Positions 1-11,540 of a DNA stretch of 64,000 nt are shown here, in pieces. The notes under the pieces were generated by a model. It was not told the DNA's origin. It worked only from the letters and a program-made list of their open reading frames with translations, and made no database searches. The stretch lies in assembly GCF_927312905.1 (NCBI RefSeq), contig NZ_CAKMHQ010000022.1, forward strand, positions 62,001-126,000. Direction: 5' to 3'. The stretch is from Candidatus Nitrotoga sp. 1052 (GTDB taxonomy: Bacteria > Pseudomonadota > Gammaproteobacteria > Burkholderiales > Gallionellaceae). The position numbers and the translations under genes were made by a program. The first letter of the stretch is position 1. Every line of letters begins with the position of its first letter.

Positions 1-226
1 TCTTGATAACATCGCGTTTGACCAGAAATGGATGCTTATATTCCGGATTAGCGCGCGACAAATGCGCTGCAACCTGACGAATTTTTTCCGCATAAGGGCG
101 AGCGGCACGCATGCGTTCCTGAGCCTTACGCATTTTGGAAGCTGCCACCATTTCCATGGCTCGCGTGATCTTGCGCGTATTTTCTACGCTCTTGATTTTA
201 GTACGTATTTCTTTGCTGCCAGCCAT
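1..226 (-). CDS. atpG: ATP synthase F1 gamma subunit, N-terminal part (cut by window edge)
   Basis: Gamma subunit, the central rotor shaft of the F1 ATPase, which couples proton flow through F0 to ATP synthesis at the inner membrane. Only about the first 75 codons are in the window; the rest lies beyond base 1. The reading frame begins at an ATG whose complement is at 224-226 and gives the typical gamma start, with [11 protein letters not shown] followed by [14 protein letters not shown], the N-terminal helix that sits in the alpha3beta3 core. It follows atpA by 15 bases in the same direction, as expected in an atpBEFHAGDC operon. Confidence 0.95.
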   Translation of the reverse strand, partial: MAGSKEIRTKIKSVENTRKITRAMEMVAASKMRKAQERMRAARPYAEKIRQVAAHLSRANPEYKHPFLVKRDVIK

Positions 227-241
227 TATCTTGCCCCCAGC

Positions 242-1783
242 TTAGTAAACTGCAGTGGACTTGAATTTATCAATTGCAGCAATCAAGATTTTTTCGTTGT
301 CGGCAGACAGATCCTTACTGGATTCGATTGCCTCCTCTAAGGTCTTGTATTGGGATTTTACGAACGCGTGCAGCCCGATTTCGAATGCCAGGACCTTGTT
401 CATAGGCACATCATCGAAGGAGCCCTTGTTGATCGCGAACAGCGTTATTGCCATTTCTGCTACTGATAATGGTGCATATTGCGGCTGCTTCATCAATTCC
501 ATTACCAGACGGCCACGTTCCAGTTGTTTGCGAGTAGCTTCGTCCAAATCAGAAGCGAATTGCGCGAAGGCGGCCAATTCACGGTACTGTGCCAATGCCA
601 AACGTACGCCACCTCCCAGTTTTTTGATGACTTTGGTTTGCGCCGCGCCGCCCACGCGAGACACTGAAATGCCGGCGTTGATCGCTGGACGGATACCCGC
701 ATTGAATAAATCTGTTTCCAGGAAAATCTGACCGTCGGTAATGGAAATTACGTTGGTGGGCACAAAAGCGGACACGTCACCTGCAGCAGTTTCAATCACC
801 GGCAGCGCAGTCAGCGAGCCAGTCTTGCCTTTGACTTCGCCATTTGTAAACTTTTCAACATATTCCTCATTCACTCGTGCACTGCGCTCCAGCAAACGGG
901 AGTGCAAGTAGAACACGTCTCCAGGGTAGGCTTCACGACCCGGTGGTCGGCGTAACAACAATGATATCTGGCGATAAGCCCAAGCTTGTTTGGTTAAGTC
1001 GTCGTAAACAATCAACGCGTCCTGGCCGCGATCGCGATAGTACTCGCCCATAGTGCAACCGGCGTATGGCGCCAGAAATTGCATTGCCGCAGAATCAGAG
1101 GCGGTTGCCACAACCACAATGGTGTATTCCATCGCGCCGTGCTCTTCCAGCTTGCGCACTACGTTGGCGACAGTAGATGCCTTTTGACCGATCGCAACGT
1201 AGATACAGGTCATGCTCTGACCCTTCTGGTTGATGATGGCATCTACCGCTACGGCAGTCTTTCCGGTCTGGCGATCACCAATGATCAGTTCGCGCTGTCC
1301 GCGACCAACCGGAACCATAGAATCAATGGCCTTGAGGCCGGTCTGCACTGGTTGTGACACCGACTTGCGGTCAATTACACCGGGCGCAACCTTCTCTATC
1401 TTGTCGGTCATCTTGGCGTTGACCGGACCCTTGCCGTCAATAGGTTGTCCTAGGGCATTCACTACGCGACCGATCAGTTCAGGGCCGACAGGTACTTCCA
1501 GAATCCGGCCAGTGCACTTGACAGTGTCCCCCTCGGTAATATGCTCATAGTCACCCAGTACCACTGAGCCAACGGAGTCGCGCTCTAGATTGAGAGCCAG
1601 ACCGAAGGTATTGCCGGGAAACTCTAGCATTTCGCCCTGCATCACGTCTGATAGGCCGTGAATACGTACGATACCATCGGTTACGCTAACCACCGTACCT
1701 TCCGTGCGCGCTTGGGATAACGCCTCGAAATTCTCGATGCGGCTATGAATCAAATTACTAATTTCAGAAGGGTTGAGCTTCAT
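242..1783 (-). CDS. atpA: ATP synthase F1 alpha subunit
   Basis: Alpha subunit (513 aa) of the F1 catalytic head; it alternates with beta in the hexamer and carries the non-catalytic nucleotide sites. The Walker A loop [13 protein letters not shown] lies near residue 170 and the family motif of the C-terminal third ([14 protein letters not shown]) is present. The length equals the usual bacterial 510-515 aa. The start chosen, [12 protein letters not shown], is the conserved one. It lies 31 bases after atpH and 15 before atpG in one transcription unit. Nothing unusual is seen. Confidence 0.98.
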   Translation of the reverse strand: MKLNPSEISNLIHSRIENFEALSQARTEGTVVSVTDGIVRIHGLSDVMQGEMLEFPGNTFGLALNLERDSVGSVVLGDYEHITEGDTVKCTGRILEVPVGPELIGRVVNALGQPIDGKGPVNAKMTDKIEKVAPGVIDRKSVSQPVQTGLKAIDSMVPVGRGQRELIIGDRQTGKTAVAVDAIINQKGQSMTCIYVAIGQKASTVANVVRKLEEHGAMEYTIVVVATASDSAAMQFLAPYAGCTMGEYYRDRGQDALIVYDDLTKQAWAYRQISLLLRRPPGREAYPGDVFYLHSRLLERSARVNEEYVEKFTNGEVKGKTGSLTALPVIETAAGDVSAFVPTNVISITDGQIFLETDLFNAGIRPAINAGISVSRVGGAAQTKVIKKLGGGVRLALAQYRELAAFAQFASDLDEATRKQLERGRLVMELMKQPQYAPLSVAEMAITLFAINKGSFDDVPMNKVLAFEIGLHAFVKSQYKTLEEAIESSKDLSADNEKILIAAIDKFKSTAVY

Positions 1784-1814
1784 CTACTTTTCCTTAATTT
1801 CAATATATCTGTCA

Positions 1815-2348
1815 TCAAGCCAAGGCGTTGGCTAACTCGGAAAGGTGGGTGCGCGCAGAACCATCTATCACCTTGTCACCGGCGCGGATAATTATTCCGC
1901 CTAATAATTTGCGGTCAGTTTCACAGCTAAGCCTGATCTCACGGCCCATGCGTTTTTTAAGCGCCACAGTAATTTTTTGCTTTTGCGCTTCGCTCAAATC
2001 AAAGGCGGAAGTCACCACAACGTCCACATTTTTTTCTGCTTCAGCTCGCATTACCTCGAACAACATTACGATTTCTGGCAACAGAGTGAGGCGCTGGCCT
2101 TCTATCAGCAACTTGATAAAGTTACGTTGAATTTCGCTTACCTTGCCGCCGGAAAGTGCCAGCATCAAATCGACTAGCTGGCTTTTGATTATTCGCGGAC
2201 TGGTAATAATTGCACGAACTTCTGGATTAATCACTGCTTGAGCTACAGATTGCAGTATGTCCGACCAACTCTTCAATTCGCCAAGCTCGCGCGCTTCTTC
2301 GAATGCAGCTTGGGCATAGGGGCGTGCGACAGTAATAGCTTCAGCCAT
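1815..2348 (-). CDS. atpH: ATP synthase F1 delta subunit
   Basis: Delta subunit (177 aa), the peripheral-stalk cap that ties F1 alpha to the b subunits. It has the OSCP/delta architecture: an N-terminal helical domain beginning AEAITVARPYAQAAFEEA and a C-terminal part ending with the conserved GGIIIRAGDKVIDGS. Length is normal. It starts 5 bases after atpF ends, suggesting translational coupling. Confidence 0.97.
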   Translation of the reverse strand: MAEAITVARPYAQAAFEEARELGELKSWSDILQSVAQAVINPEVRAIITSPRIIKSQLVDLMLALSGGKVSEIQRNFIKLLIEGQRLTLLPEIVMLFEVMRAEAEKNVDVVVTSAFDLSEAQKQKITVALKKRMGREIRLSCETDRKLLGGIIIRAGDKVIDGSARTHLSELANALA

Positions 2349-2353
2349 AATAT

Positions 2354-2824
2354 TTAAATTTCCGCGACTAGCTTATCAAGCAAGTCGTTATGTGCCTTGG
2401 CGTCTATTTCGCGGCCCAGAATTTTGCCTGCACCAGCCAATGCAACAGCGGACACCTGTGTACGCAAATGCTCCCTGGCGCGGAATACCTCTTGCTCGAT
2501 CTCAGCCTTAGCTGCCGTAACAATACGCTCGCCTTCTATCTTGGCTTGTGCTTTGGCTTCTTCCACGATTTCGCTTGCTCGCTTATCGCCTAGCGCAATG
2601 ATTTCAGCTACTTTTTCCTTTGCTTCGCGGAGAAGCTCAGCGGAGCGCTTGGCAGCCAACGCCAAGTCGTTCTTACCCCGCTCCGCCGCAGCCAAACCAT
2701 CTGCAATCCGCTTATTGCGTGCATCCAGCGCTGCCATGATGGGCGGCCACACAAACTTCATGCAAAACCATACGAACAATGCAAACATGATCGTTTGGCC
2801 GATAAGGGTCGCATTAATGTTCAT
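2354..2824 (-). CDS. atpF: ATP synthase F0 b subunit
   Basis: Subunit b (156 aa) of the peripheral stalk. One N-terminal membrane helix (about residues 5-27, [19 protein letters not shown]) is followed by a long charged, alanine-rich coiled coil that dimerises and reaches up to delta. The length matches E. coli AtpF, also 156 aa. Position between atpE and atpH is canonical. Confidence 0.97.
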   Translation of the reverse strand: MNINATLIGQTIMFALFVWFCMKFVWPPIMAALDARNKRIADGLAAAERGKNDLALAAKRSAELLREAKEKVAEIIALGDKRASEIVEEAKAQAKIEGERIVTAAKAEIEQEVFRAREHLRTQVSAVALAGAGKILGREIDAKAHNDLLDKLVAEI

Positions 2825-2858
2825 GCAAAAACCTTTCCTTGATTAAACGCACGCAGGC

Positions 2859-3116
<258 letters not shown>

Positions 3117-3158
3117 TCAGTAAAAGTTAAGTGTTTAAGAAAATAAATTTATCATTTA

Positions 3159-4414
<1,256 letters not shown>

Positions 4415-4451
4415 TCTCGCTTGCTGGCGTCAACGATTTATTTTCAGGGAG

Positions 4452-5294
4452 TCATTTCCAACGTGCGATCAGCTCAGCCAAATGATCATGACTGGTGTAG
4501 TTGATAACCAGCTTGCCCGTGCCTTTTTTACCGGCCTTGATTTGTACGTTGGTGCCGAGATGCTGGGAAATATCTTCCTGCAATTGCAGGGTATCGCGAC
4601 TGGGTTTTACCTTTTTGTGTTGAGGTACGGGACTCAGCAAATTCTGCACCAGCTTTTCTGCCTCGCGTACCGACAGCCCGTCCGCTACAATTTTTGTGGC
4701 GGCAATGATCTGCTGTGCGCCATCCAGTGCCAGTAGCGCTCGGGCGTGTCCCATATCGAGGTCGCCTCCCATCAACATGGCCTGTACTGACTGAGGCAGC
4801 TTGAGCAGGCGCAACAGGTTGCTGGTCGCACTGCGCGAACGCCCTACCGCATCGGCGGCCGCCATGTGTGTCATCTGGAATTCATCAATCAGGCGCTGAA
4901 TACCGACCGCCTCTTCTAATGGATTGAGATCCTCACGTTGAATGTTTTCGATCAACGCCATGGCCAGTGCGGCGTTGTCCGCCACCTTGCGCACCAATAC
5001 CGGCACTTGGACCAGACCAGCCAACTGGGCGGCACGCCAGCGACGTTCCCCAGCAATAATTTCGTGGCTTCCATTGGGCAACAAACGCGCCAGGATCGGC
5101 TGCATAACGCCCTGCGCTTTGATCGAAGCGGCCAGTTCATTGAGTGAGGCCTCATCCATACGGCTACGCGGCTGATACTTGCCGGGTTTGAGTTCATCAA
5201 CTTTCATTTCACTCAAGACGTCGCCCTGCTCTTTGCCGTTGCCGGACAGCAACACATCCAAGCCGCGCCCCAATCCTTTGTTTGGTTTTGCCAA
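4452..5294 (-). CDS. parB: Chromosome-partitioning protein ParB
   Basis: ParB (280 aa), a CTP-dependent clamp that loads at parS and spreads to organise the origin region for ParA-driven segregation. The CTP-binding motif GERRWRA is in the N-terminal domain (about residues 80-90), followed by the helix-turn-helix parS reader (TATSNLLRLLKLP region is its end) and a C-terminal dimerisation domain. Length is normal. It follows parA by 16 bases. Its cognate parS is visible at 8755-8770. Confidence 0.96.
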   Translation of the reverse strand: MAKPNKGLGRGLDVLLSGNGKEQGDVLSEMKVDELKPGKYQPRSRMDEASLNELAASIKAQGVMQPILARLLPNGSHEIIAGERRWRAAQLAGLVQVPVLVRKVADNAALAMALIENIQREDLNPLEEAVGIQRLIDEFQMTHMAAADAVGRSRSATSNLLRLLKLPQSVQAMLMGGDLDMGHARALLALDGAQQIIAATKIVADGLSVREAEKLVQNLLSPVPQHKKVKPSRDTLQLQEDISQHLGTNVQIKAGKKGTGKLVINYTSHDHLAELIARWK

Positions 5295-5310
5295 GTCATC
5301 TCCTTCTAGG

Positions 5311-6090
5311 TTAAGCTGGTGCCGATTGCGCAGCCTTATTGAGCAATTCGCCTGCCAGAGCTAGATAAGCCTGAGCACCTTTGGAAGATTTGTCATGGTG
5401 AAGCACCGGTACGCCGTAGCTGGGCGCTTCCGCCAACCGCACATTTCGCGGGATGATAGTACGGTAAACTTTCTCGCCAAAGTGTTGTTGCAATTGTTCT
5501 GATACCTGCAAAGCCAATGTATTGCGTGGATCGAACATGGTGCGCAGCAAACCCTCGATTTCAAGATCCGGATTAAGGTGTACTCGCACCTTTCGGATGG
5601 TATTGACCAAATCGCTAAGCCCTTCCAGGGCATAATATTCGCATTGCACCGGAATCATGACTGACTTTGCTGCACACAGCCCGTTGAGGGTAAGCAGATT
5701 TAAAGCGGGAGGACAATCAATCAATGCATAATCATATTCAGCCGTCACGGCTTGCAGAACTTTCTTGAGCCGGGTTTCACGCTGTGGCAAATCAACCAGT
5801 TCAATTTCGGCACCAGCCAGATCACGGTTCGCCGGCAACACATCATATTTTCCGGCTTCCGAATGAAGGCGAACTTCATGCAGGGTTTTGCTTCCCAGCA
5901 ATACGTGGTAAATGGTTGCCGACAAATCACGCTTGTTAATACCACTGCCCATAGTGGCATTACCTTGGGGATCAAGATCAATCAACAATACGCGCTGCTT
6001 CACGGCCGCCAGACTCGCAGCCAGATTAATTGATGTGGTCGTTTTACCCACCCCCCCTTTTTGATTGGTAATCGCTAGTATCTTGGCCAT
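5311..6090 (-). CDS. parA: Chromosome-partitioning ATPase ParA (Soj)
   Basis: ParA/MinD-family ATPase (259 aa) that binds the nucleoid non-specifically and moves ParB-parS complexes. The deviant Walker A motif KGGVGKTT is at residues 11-18, with the Walker B-like LIDLDPQGN near residue 40. I chose the start MAKILAITNQKGG at 6090. The frame stays open to 6120, which would overlap the end of rsmG and add ten residues unlike the family. It precedes parB in the same operon. Confidence 0.96.
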   Translation of the reverse strand: MAKILAITNQKGGVGKTTTSINLAASLAAVKQRVLLIDLDPQGNATMGSGINKRDLSATIYHVLLGSKTLHEVRLHSEAGKYDVLPANRDLAGAEIELVDLPQRETRLKKVLQAVTAEYDYALIDCPPALNLLTLNGLCAAKSVMIPVQCEYYALEGLSDLVNTIRKVRVHLNPDLEIEGLLRTMFDPRNTLALQVSEQLQQHFGEKVYRTIIPRNVRLAEAPSYGVPVLHHDKSSKGAQAYLALAGELLNKAAQSAPA

Positions 6091-6092
6091 AT

Positions 6093-6713
6093 TCAAGTGA
6101 GTTTCAACATAATCAGACAACGCGCGGCGGCTAGCCCTGGCACCTGCAACGGAATAACTCGTTCCACTCTGACATCGTTCGGCAACCGTTCCAGCTCCTG
6201 CTGCGAAACTCCTTTCATGGCGACCCAGCGTCCTTCTTTATCCAGCAAATGACGCGTTAGCGTAACAAATTTTGCAGTCTCTGCGAAAGCTCGAGAAATG
6301 ATGCCATCGAATTTCTCCTCCGCCTGCCAGGTTTCCACACGTGCGCAGCAAATACTTACGTTGCGCAACCCCAGTTCGACTTTCACTTGCCGCACAAAAC
6401 TAGTTTTTTTGCTATTACTATCCAGAAGGACGAATGTCCATTCCGGACGCATTAGCGCCAGTATCAAACCGGGCAGACCCGCACCGCAACCCACGTCTAG
6501 CCAACGACCAGGCCATAAATGTGGCAACACGGCAAGGCTGTCGAGTAAATGACTCCTTACCATCTGCTCCGGCTGACGTATTGCCGTCAGGTTATAAACC
6601 CGGTTCCATTTTTGCAACAGCTCAAGATAACTTAACAGCTTGCACTGTACTTCTGGCACAACATCTAGCCCCAGTTGCGTGATACCAAGCGCCAACTCTT
6701 TGGCCTGATTCAC
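6093..6713 (-). CDS. rsmG: 16S rRNA (guanine-527-N7) methyltransferase RsmG (GidB)
   Basis: Methyltransferase (206 aa) that makes m7G527 in 16S rRNA using S-adenosylmethionine. The SAM-binding motif [16 protein letters not shown] sits near residues 71-86, and the N-terminal helical region [14 protein letters not shown] is a family signature. It overlaps the end of mnmG by four bases, so the two are translationally coupled, as in most proteobacteria. Confidence 0.97.
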   Translation of the reverse strand: MNQAKELALGITQLGLDVVPEVQCKLLSYLELLQKWNRVYNLTAIRQPEQMVRSHLLDSLAVLPHLWPGRWLDVGCGAGLPGLILALMRPEWTFVLLDSNSKKTSFVRQVKVELGLRNVSICCARVETWQAEEKFDGIISRAFAETAKFVTLTRHLLDKEGRWVAMKGVSQQELERLPNDVRVERVIPLQVPGLAAARCLIMLKLT

Positions 6714-8647
6714 GCGCTTTTCTGCACTTTCTCTCCTTCTGGCGGTTCTTTAACTTCTGGAGCCATTACTACACTCCGAAAACCACGTTTCAGGTGTACC
6801 AATAACAGGGAGACCGCCGCCGGAGTTATTCCGGAAATACGGGCTGCTTCTCCTACTGTCTCTGGCATGTGTTGATTGAGTTTTTGCTGCACCTCAATTG
6901 ACAGGCCAAGCACCGTACGATAATCCATTGCTTCAGGTAACCGCATGTTTTCATTATGTTCATTGCGCGCTATCTCATCGCGCTGCCGCTCGATGTAGCC
7001 GTGATATTTGGCTTGAATTTCCACCTGTTCTGCAACTTTTTCATCGGCCACCGGTTCACCCGCCCCAGGCAAAGTCATCAGGCTGGCATAGTTCACATCG
7101 GGACGGCGCAAAAGTTCATATAGCGCATATTCGCGCTCTATCCCTTTGCCAAGCACACGCTCCGCATCTTCCTGTGGTAACAACTTTGGGTTAACCCAAA
7201 GGGATTTCAGCCGTTCTTGTTCACGTGTAATTGCAGCGCGCTTCAACTCAAACGCCTGCCAATGGGCATCATCTACCACACCCAGACGGCGCCCGATTTC
7301 TGTTAAACGCAGGTCTGCATTATCTTCACGCAGTTGCAGGCGATACTCAGCCCGACTGGTAAACATACGATAGGGTTCAGACACGCCACGCGTAATCAGG
7401 TCGTCTACCAATACGCCCAGATAGGCCTCATCGCGACGCGGGCACCAACTTTCTTTGCCAAGCACGCGCAATGCGGCATTAATGCCCGCCAGTAAACCTT
7501 GAGCGGCCGCTTCCTCGTATCCCGTGGTGCCATTAATTTGCCCGGCAAAGAACAGGTCAGTTATAGCTTTGGTTTCCAATGAATGTTTCAAACCGCGCGG
7601 ATCAAAATAATCATATTCAATTGCGTAGCCAGGGCGTGTGATGTGCGCATTTTCCAGGCCTTTTATGGAACGCACTAGTGCCAGCTGTACATCGAAAGAC
7701 AAACTGGTGGAAATCCCGTTTGGATAGATTTCGTGAGTAGTCAACCCTTCCGGTTCCAGAAAAATCTGGTGCGACTCTTTGTCGGCAAAGCGCGTGATCT
7801 TGTCCTCGATAGATGGGCAATAGCGTGGCCCCACACCCTCGATTACCCCGGTGAACATCGGTGAACGATCTAACCCGCCGCGGATAATATCGTGCGTGCG
7901 TTGATTGGTATGGGTAATCCAGCAAGATAATTGTTGCGGATGCTGTTGCACCCGTCCCATGAATGAAAATACTGGCACCGGCATATCGCCAGGTTGCTCG
8001 GTCATCACGGAATAATCAATGCTGCGCCCATCAATGCGCGGTGGTGTGCCAGTCTTCAGTCGACCCATTGGTAAATTAAGTTCGCGCAAACATTGCGCTA
8101 AACTAAAAGATGGCGGATCGCCCGCCCGTCCTGCTTGGTAAGAGGTCTGCCCAATGTGAATCAGGCCAGAAAGGAAAGTCCCGGTTGTCAGCACAACGGT
8201 TTTTGCAGCAAAACGCAAGCCCAGCTGGGTAGAAACCCCACATACCTTATTATTTTCTACCAGTAAATCGTCCACCGCCTGCTGAAATAACCAAAGGTTA
8301 GGGGCGTTTTCTAATCGCTTGCGAATAGCCTGCTTGTATAGCACCCGGTCAGCTTGAGCGCGCGTAGCGCGTACTGCTGGACCTTTAGAGGAGTTGAGGA
8401 TGCGAAATTGGATGCCCGACTCATCAGCGGCCGCCGCCATAACACCACCCAAGGCGTCTATTTCCTTGACTAAATGCCCCTTGCCTATGCCACCAATGGA
8501 TGGATTGCACGACATTATCCCAAGCGTTTCTATGTTATGCGTGAGTAACAAAGTGGTACAACCCATGCGTGCACTAGCAAGCGCAGCCTCTGTCCCGGCG
8601 TGACCACCGCCCACAACAATTACATCGAATTTTTTCGGAAAATCCAT
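6710..8647 (-). CDS. mnmG: tRNA uridine 5-carboxymethylaminomethyl modification enzyme MnmG (GidA)
   Basis: FAD-dependent partner of MnmE (645 aa) that modifies wobble uridine 34 of several tRNAs with methylene-THF, glycine or ammonium and NADH. The FAD-binding motif [12 protein letters not shown] is at residues 11-22; the signatures [11 protein letters not shown] and [16 protein letters not shown] are present. Full length. The C-terminus has a short lysine/glutamate-rich tail. It is the first gene of the mnmG-rsmG-parA-parB run. The parS site lies about 110 bases upstream of its start. Confidence 0.98.
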   Translation of the reverse strand: MDFPKKFDVIVVGGGHAGTEAALASARMGCTTLLLTHNIETLGIMSCNPSIGGIGKGHLVKEIDALGGVMAAAADESGIQFRILNSSKGPAVRATRAQADRVLYKQAIRKRLENAPNLWLFQQAVDDLLVENNKVCGVSTQLGLRFAAKTVVLTTGTFLSGLIHIGQTSYQAGRAGDPPSFSLAQCLRELNLPMGRLKTGTPPRIDGRSIDYSVMTEQPGDMPVPVFSFMGRVQQHPQQLSCWITHTNQRTHDIIRGGLDRSPMFTGVIEGVGPRYCPSIEDKITRFADKESHQIFLEPEGLTTHEIYPNGISTSLSFDVQLALVRSIKGLENAHITRPGYAIEYDYFDPRGLKHSLETKAITDLFFAGQINGTTGYEEAAAQGLLAGINAALRVLGKESWCPRRDEAYLGVLVDDLITRGVSEPYRMFTSRAEYRLQLREDNADLRLTEIGRRLGVVDDAHWQAFELKRAAITREQERLKSLWVNPKLLPQEDAERVLGKGIEREYALYELLRRPDVNYASLMTLPGAGEPVADEKVAEQVEIQAKYHGYIERQRDEIARNEHNENMRLPEAMDYRTVLGLSIEVQQKLNQHMPETVGEAARISGITPAAVSLLLVHLKRGFRSVVMAPEVKEPPEGEKVQKSA

Positions 8648-8754
8648 CTTTGTGCTTTTTGGCTGTTAATTACAGAAACGGTAATTTTCTTGATGAAGCG
8701 AAGGCGCGCATCATACATCAAAATGATACGAACGCAGAAACCCCTCGCCATAGT

Positions 8755-8770
8755 TGTTTCACGTGAAACC
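8755..8770. promoter_or_regulatory. parS: parS centromere-like site
   Basis: TGTTTCACGTGAAACC matches the bacterial parS consensus TGTTTCACGTGAAACA at 15 of 16 positions and is a near-perfect palindrome around CACGTG. It lies between mnmG and tRNA-Arg, about 2.7 kb upstream of parA. This is the expected ParB loading site and suggests that the replication origin is in the same chromosomal neighbourhood. I saw no DnaA-box cluster in the window. Confidence 0.9.
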
Positions 8771-8826
8771 AATGTTACTTAATTTATAATATGCCACTGA
8801 ATTACTTTTAGGTCTATTTTATAAAT

Positions 8827-9034
8827 CATTTGTAATCAACTAGATAATGAGTTTAATCATGGGTACGACGAAACGGAAGAAGCCTGTGCCCAAGCGCTGG
8901 CGCAGCAACGTTGGTCGGAAGGTTTCGTTGTCCTTGAGGTAGACATGATTATGACTATGCCATCTCCACGAGCCACAGCTACGAATGCTCCGAGTGTCAT
9001 CACCAAGCCTCGCTCACGGCGGGGACGCAGCTAG
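8827..9034 (+). pseudogene. Possible 3' remnant of an unidentified gene
   Basis: An open frame without a credible start runs to a TAG at 9032-9034. It reads like a coding sequence in composition (for example GYDETEEACAQALAQQRW, then a proline/arginine-rich tail). I do not recognise the family. It lies between parS and tRNA-Arg, beside other decayed DNA, so a truncated gene is one explanation and chance the other. Confidence 0.2.
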
Positions 9035-9155
9035 CCACCTAAATTCAATTACAAAGTTGCACTTCAGAGTTGAATCTGCCTAAAAATACATCATTTCTTC
9101 AGTCTTATTATCACATTGGTAGGTGCTACAGCGTGCGTGGGAAGCATGGGTACGT

Positions 9156-9161
9156 TATACT
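9156..9161 (+). promoter_or_regulatory. Probable -10 element of tRNA-Arg promoter
   Basis: TATACT lies 12 bases before the first base of the tRNA, a suitable distance for a sigma-70 -10 element. No convincing -35 hexamer is visible 17 bases upstream. Confidence 0.4.
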
Positions 9162-9173
9162 GTGATTTTGAAA

Positions 9174-9250
9174 GCGCCCGTAGCTCAGCTGGATAGAGTA
9201 TTGGTTTCCGAAGCCAAGGGTCGTGGGTTCGACTCCCGCCGGGCGCACCA
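9174..9250 (+). tRNA. tRNA-Arg (anticodon CCG)
   Basis: Cloverleaf of 77 nt with encoded CCA. The acceptor arm GCGCCCG pairs with CGGGCGC. The anticodon stem TTGGT/GCCAA closes the loop TTCCGAA, giving anticodon CCG (reads CGG). The T arm contains GTGGGTTCGACTCCCGC. The opposite strand contains an open frame that should not be annotated as protein. Confidence 0.97.
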
Positions 9251-9714
9251 GTAATCAAGTTTATGACTGGTTCATTATCATTGCTATTTTTATAAATTAG
9301 TAAATATAATGCCTTGAGTAATATCAACATTTACTATTTAGCCTGAATTTTGCATAAACTCCCAACCAGGTATTTTCGTCGCCTCGGTTTTTTTAATTTT
9401 CGGACGATAGTCACCTACCCCAATAGTGGGGTTAAACATGAAGTGGTTATTAATAAGGATGGGCGGCACCGTCTCGCGGGCTAGGCGTGCCGGTTCATGG
9501 AGAAGCCAGCATGACGCGCATCTTGCTGTTTGCTGGATAGACGCTGACAGACCTGCGCCAGTAGCACCTTGACCAGACAGGTGCTGTGCAGCTGTACCAG
9601 ACCCGGTCTTTAATGCTGGGCGGATTTAAGAACCAACCACAACAGTTAATGTTTAGTAGCGGATTTAGTGAGTCCTATATTGAGTAGGAGCTCGTTTTAA
9701 ACTGCTACCGGTGA
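9251..9714. other. Non-coding stretch after tRNA-Arg
   Basis: No credible gene is visible. The DNA after the tRNA is AT-rich, then becomes GC-richer from about 9460, where it may be more eroded mobile-element sequence. I could not assign any reading frame there to a family. A GC-rich stretch before a run of T around 9380-9400 could form a weak terminator but the stem is short. Confidence 0.4.
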
Positions 9715-9822
9715 TCAAAATCCAAGCGATTTCCTCTGATGTGTATTCAAGCTCCAAGCAATTTCCTCCAACTGTTCTTGCATGTAGGTCGCCAGGTCTG
9801 CACCCTTGGGCGAATGCTGGCG
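9715..9822 (-). pseudogene. IS30-family transposase remnant (C-terminal part)
   Basis: On the minus strand one frame encodes about 34 residues ending at a TGA (9715-9717). They contain PKGADLATYMQEQLEEIAW, then SLNTHQRKSLGF. In IS30-family transposases the corresponding C-terminal region typically has a PKGTDL motif, a QEQLD(E/A)IA helix and LNxRPRKxLG. The catalytic core is absent, so this is a relic. It is fused directly to a second, different transposase fragment at 9835-9900. Confidence 0.65.
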
Positions 9823-9834
9823 CAGCCAGCGGCG

Positions 9835-9900
9835 CCCCTTCAGCGGCCAGCTTGAACAGCGGGTCGCGCACAAGGTACTGGCATCATTGACGTATTTGAG
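9835..9900 (-). pseudogene. IS1380-type transposase fragment
   Basis: Minus-strand codons give NDAST in one frame and RDPLFKLAAEG in the next, separated by a frameshift. IS1380-family transposases carry a DPLFKLA motif early in the protein after a short helix, which this resembles. About 20 residues remain. It adjoins the IS30-like relic, which suggests successive insertions and deletions beside the tRNA gene. Confidence 0.45.
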
Positions 9901-10145
9901 AAATGTCGATATAACTATACTTCCACAATTCCGCTGCTATGAAAAATCCGTTTATTGGACAGCTAAAACCAATGATACATCTCTAAAATCAATCAGAACA
10001 CCGGCTAAGCTTAGTAAGCTGCAACCCATTTGTGCAGTACATCAGTGATGTTATGAATAACCCGACATAAATATAACTATGAATGAAGCCATAACATATC
10101 CACTCGACCTTGAGTTCATGACATCATTCATAAAGCAGCTGATTC

Positions 10146-11507
10146 ATGCCATTTCTCAATCCGCTAGCAAATAGTCAAAACATGCCATACAGTCCCGTGC
10201 CTCCCGCCGAATTCGTTGCCTGGTTTCGTTCGGTTGCGCCTTACATCAACGCCTTCCGTGGACGCACTTTTGTGGTCGCGTTCGGCGGTGAAGTAGTAGC
10301 TGATGGTAAATTCGTCGAGCTGACCCACGACCTTAATCTGCTTTCCAGCTTGGGAGTGCGCCTCGTATTAGTGCATGGCGCTCGCCCGCAAATCGAACGT
10401 CATTTATCGCGCAACAATCTTGAAGATCACTATCACCATGGTATCCGCCTAACCAATTCAGAAACCATGCAATGTGTAAAAGAAGCGGTGGGGCGCGTGC
10501 GGGTAGAAATCGAGGCTCTGCTGTCGATGGGCTTGGCGAATTCACCCATGGCTAACGCTGATATCCGCGTCGCGGGCGGCAACTTCATCACCGCCCAGCC
10601 GATGGGCGTAATTCATGGGATGGATTTACTGCATACTGGCAGCGTGCGTAAAGTAGATGTTGTAGCAATTAAAGACCGGCTTGAGCACAATGAAGTAGTT
10701 TTACTTTCACCACTTGGTTATTCACCTACCGGCGAGGTGTTCAACCTTACCCTGGAAGAAGTTGCAACGCGCACCGCTATCGCTCTCGACGCAGATAAAC
10801 TGATTTTTCTGATGGAGATGGACGGAGTACAGGATAAGCACGGCAATTTACTGCGTGAATTAACCGTAGCCGATGTCAATACCATCTTGTCCGGGAAAGG
10901 CAAGTTGCCGGAAGATGTGTCGCTGTTCCTGCCCTGCGCGGTGCATGCCTGCGAGGCAGGCGTAGCACGCACGCACCTGATCAGCCGCCATATTGACGGA
11001 GCCATTTTACAAGAACTGTTCAGTGATATCGGTATCGGCAGCATGGTGGTGGAAAGCACACTCAATACTTTACGTGATGCCACTATTAATGATGTAGGCG
11101 GCATTTTGCAACTGTTGCAACCATTGGAAGCTGAAGGCATTCTGGTACGACGTGGCCGCGAGCGACTGGAACGTGAAATTGGGCGCTTCGTGGTGCTGGA
11201 ACATGACCACCGCATCATCGGTTGCGCCGCATTGTATCCATTTGTCGAAGATCGAGCCGCCGAGCTTGCTTGCCTCGCCGTGCAAACCAATTACCGCAAA
11301 CAAGGTTACGGCGACGCACTGCTTAAGCACATCCTTGCCGAGGCTCAAGCACAAGGCCTACACAAACTATTCGTGTTGACCACGCGCACTGCTCACTGGT
11401 TTATTGAACGGGGCTTCAAAGAAACGGATGTCGGGCAATTGCCTAAGCAGAAAAAAATGCTTTACAACTATCAGCGCCGCTCCAAAGTATTTCTGAAAAA
11501 TTTATGA
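10146..11507 (+). CDS. argA: N-acetylglutamate synthase (amino-acid N-acetyltransferase)
   Basis: Catalyses acetyl-CoA plus glutamate to N-acetylglutamate, the first step of arginine synthesis. It has 453 aa with two domains: an N-terminal amino-acid-kinase fold (about residues 35-290, with VVAFGGEVV and LVHGARPQI) that binds arginine for feedback inhibition, and a C-terminal GNAT domain (LAVQTNYRKQGYGDALL) that does the chemistry. The start is uncertain: an ATG at 10185 would give 440 aa, and neither has a strong Shine-Dalgarno. It is a monocistronic gene on the plus strand. Confidence 0.95.
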   Translation: MPFLNPLANSQNMPYSPVPPAEFVAWFRSVAPYINAFRGRTFVVAFGGEVVADGKFVELTHDLNLLSSLGVRLVLVHGARPQIERHLSRNNLEDHYHHGIRLTNSETMQCVKEAVGRVRVEIEALLSMGLANSPMANADIRVAGGNFITAQPMGVIHGMDLLHTGSVRKVDVVAIKDRLEHNEVVLLSPLGYSPTGEVFNLTLEEVATRTAIALDADKLIFLMEMDGVQDKHGNLLRELTVADVNTILSGKGKLPEDVSLFLPCAVHACEAGVARTHLISRHIDGAILQELFSDIGIGSMVVESTLNTLRDATINDVGGILQLLQPLEAEGILVRRGRERLEREIGRFVVLEHDHRIIGCAALYPFVEDRAAELACLAVQTNYRKQGYGDALLKHILAEAQAQGLHKLFVLTTRTAHWFIERGFKETDVGQLPKQKKMLYNYQRRSKVFLKNL

Positions 11508-11540
11508 TCAAATCGTACATGGAATGAAGTTGAGTCTTTA

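Noticed and set aside
8650-9170. Replication origin between mnmG and tRNA-Arg
   Set aside because: No cluster of TTATCCACA-type DnaA boxes and no AT-rich 13-mers were seen; only parS is present.
9091-9330. 79-codon minus-strand open frame covering tRNA-Arg
   Set aside because: It is the reverse complement of the tRNA; the peptide GGSRTHDPWLRKPIL is a well-known artefact of translating tRNA genes antisense.
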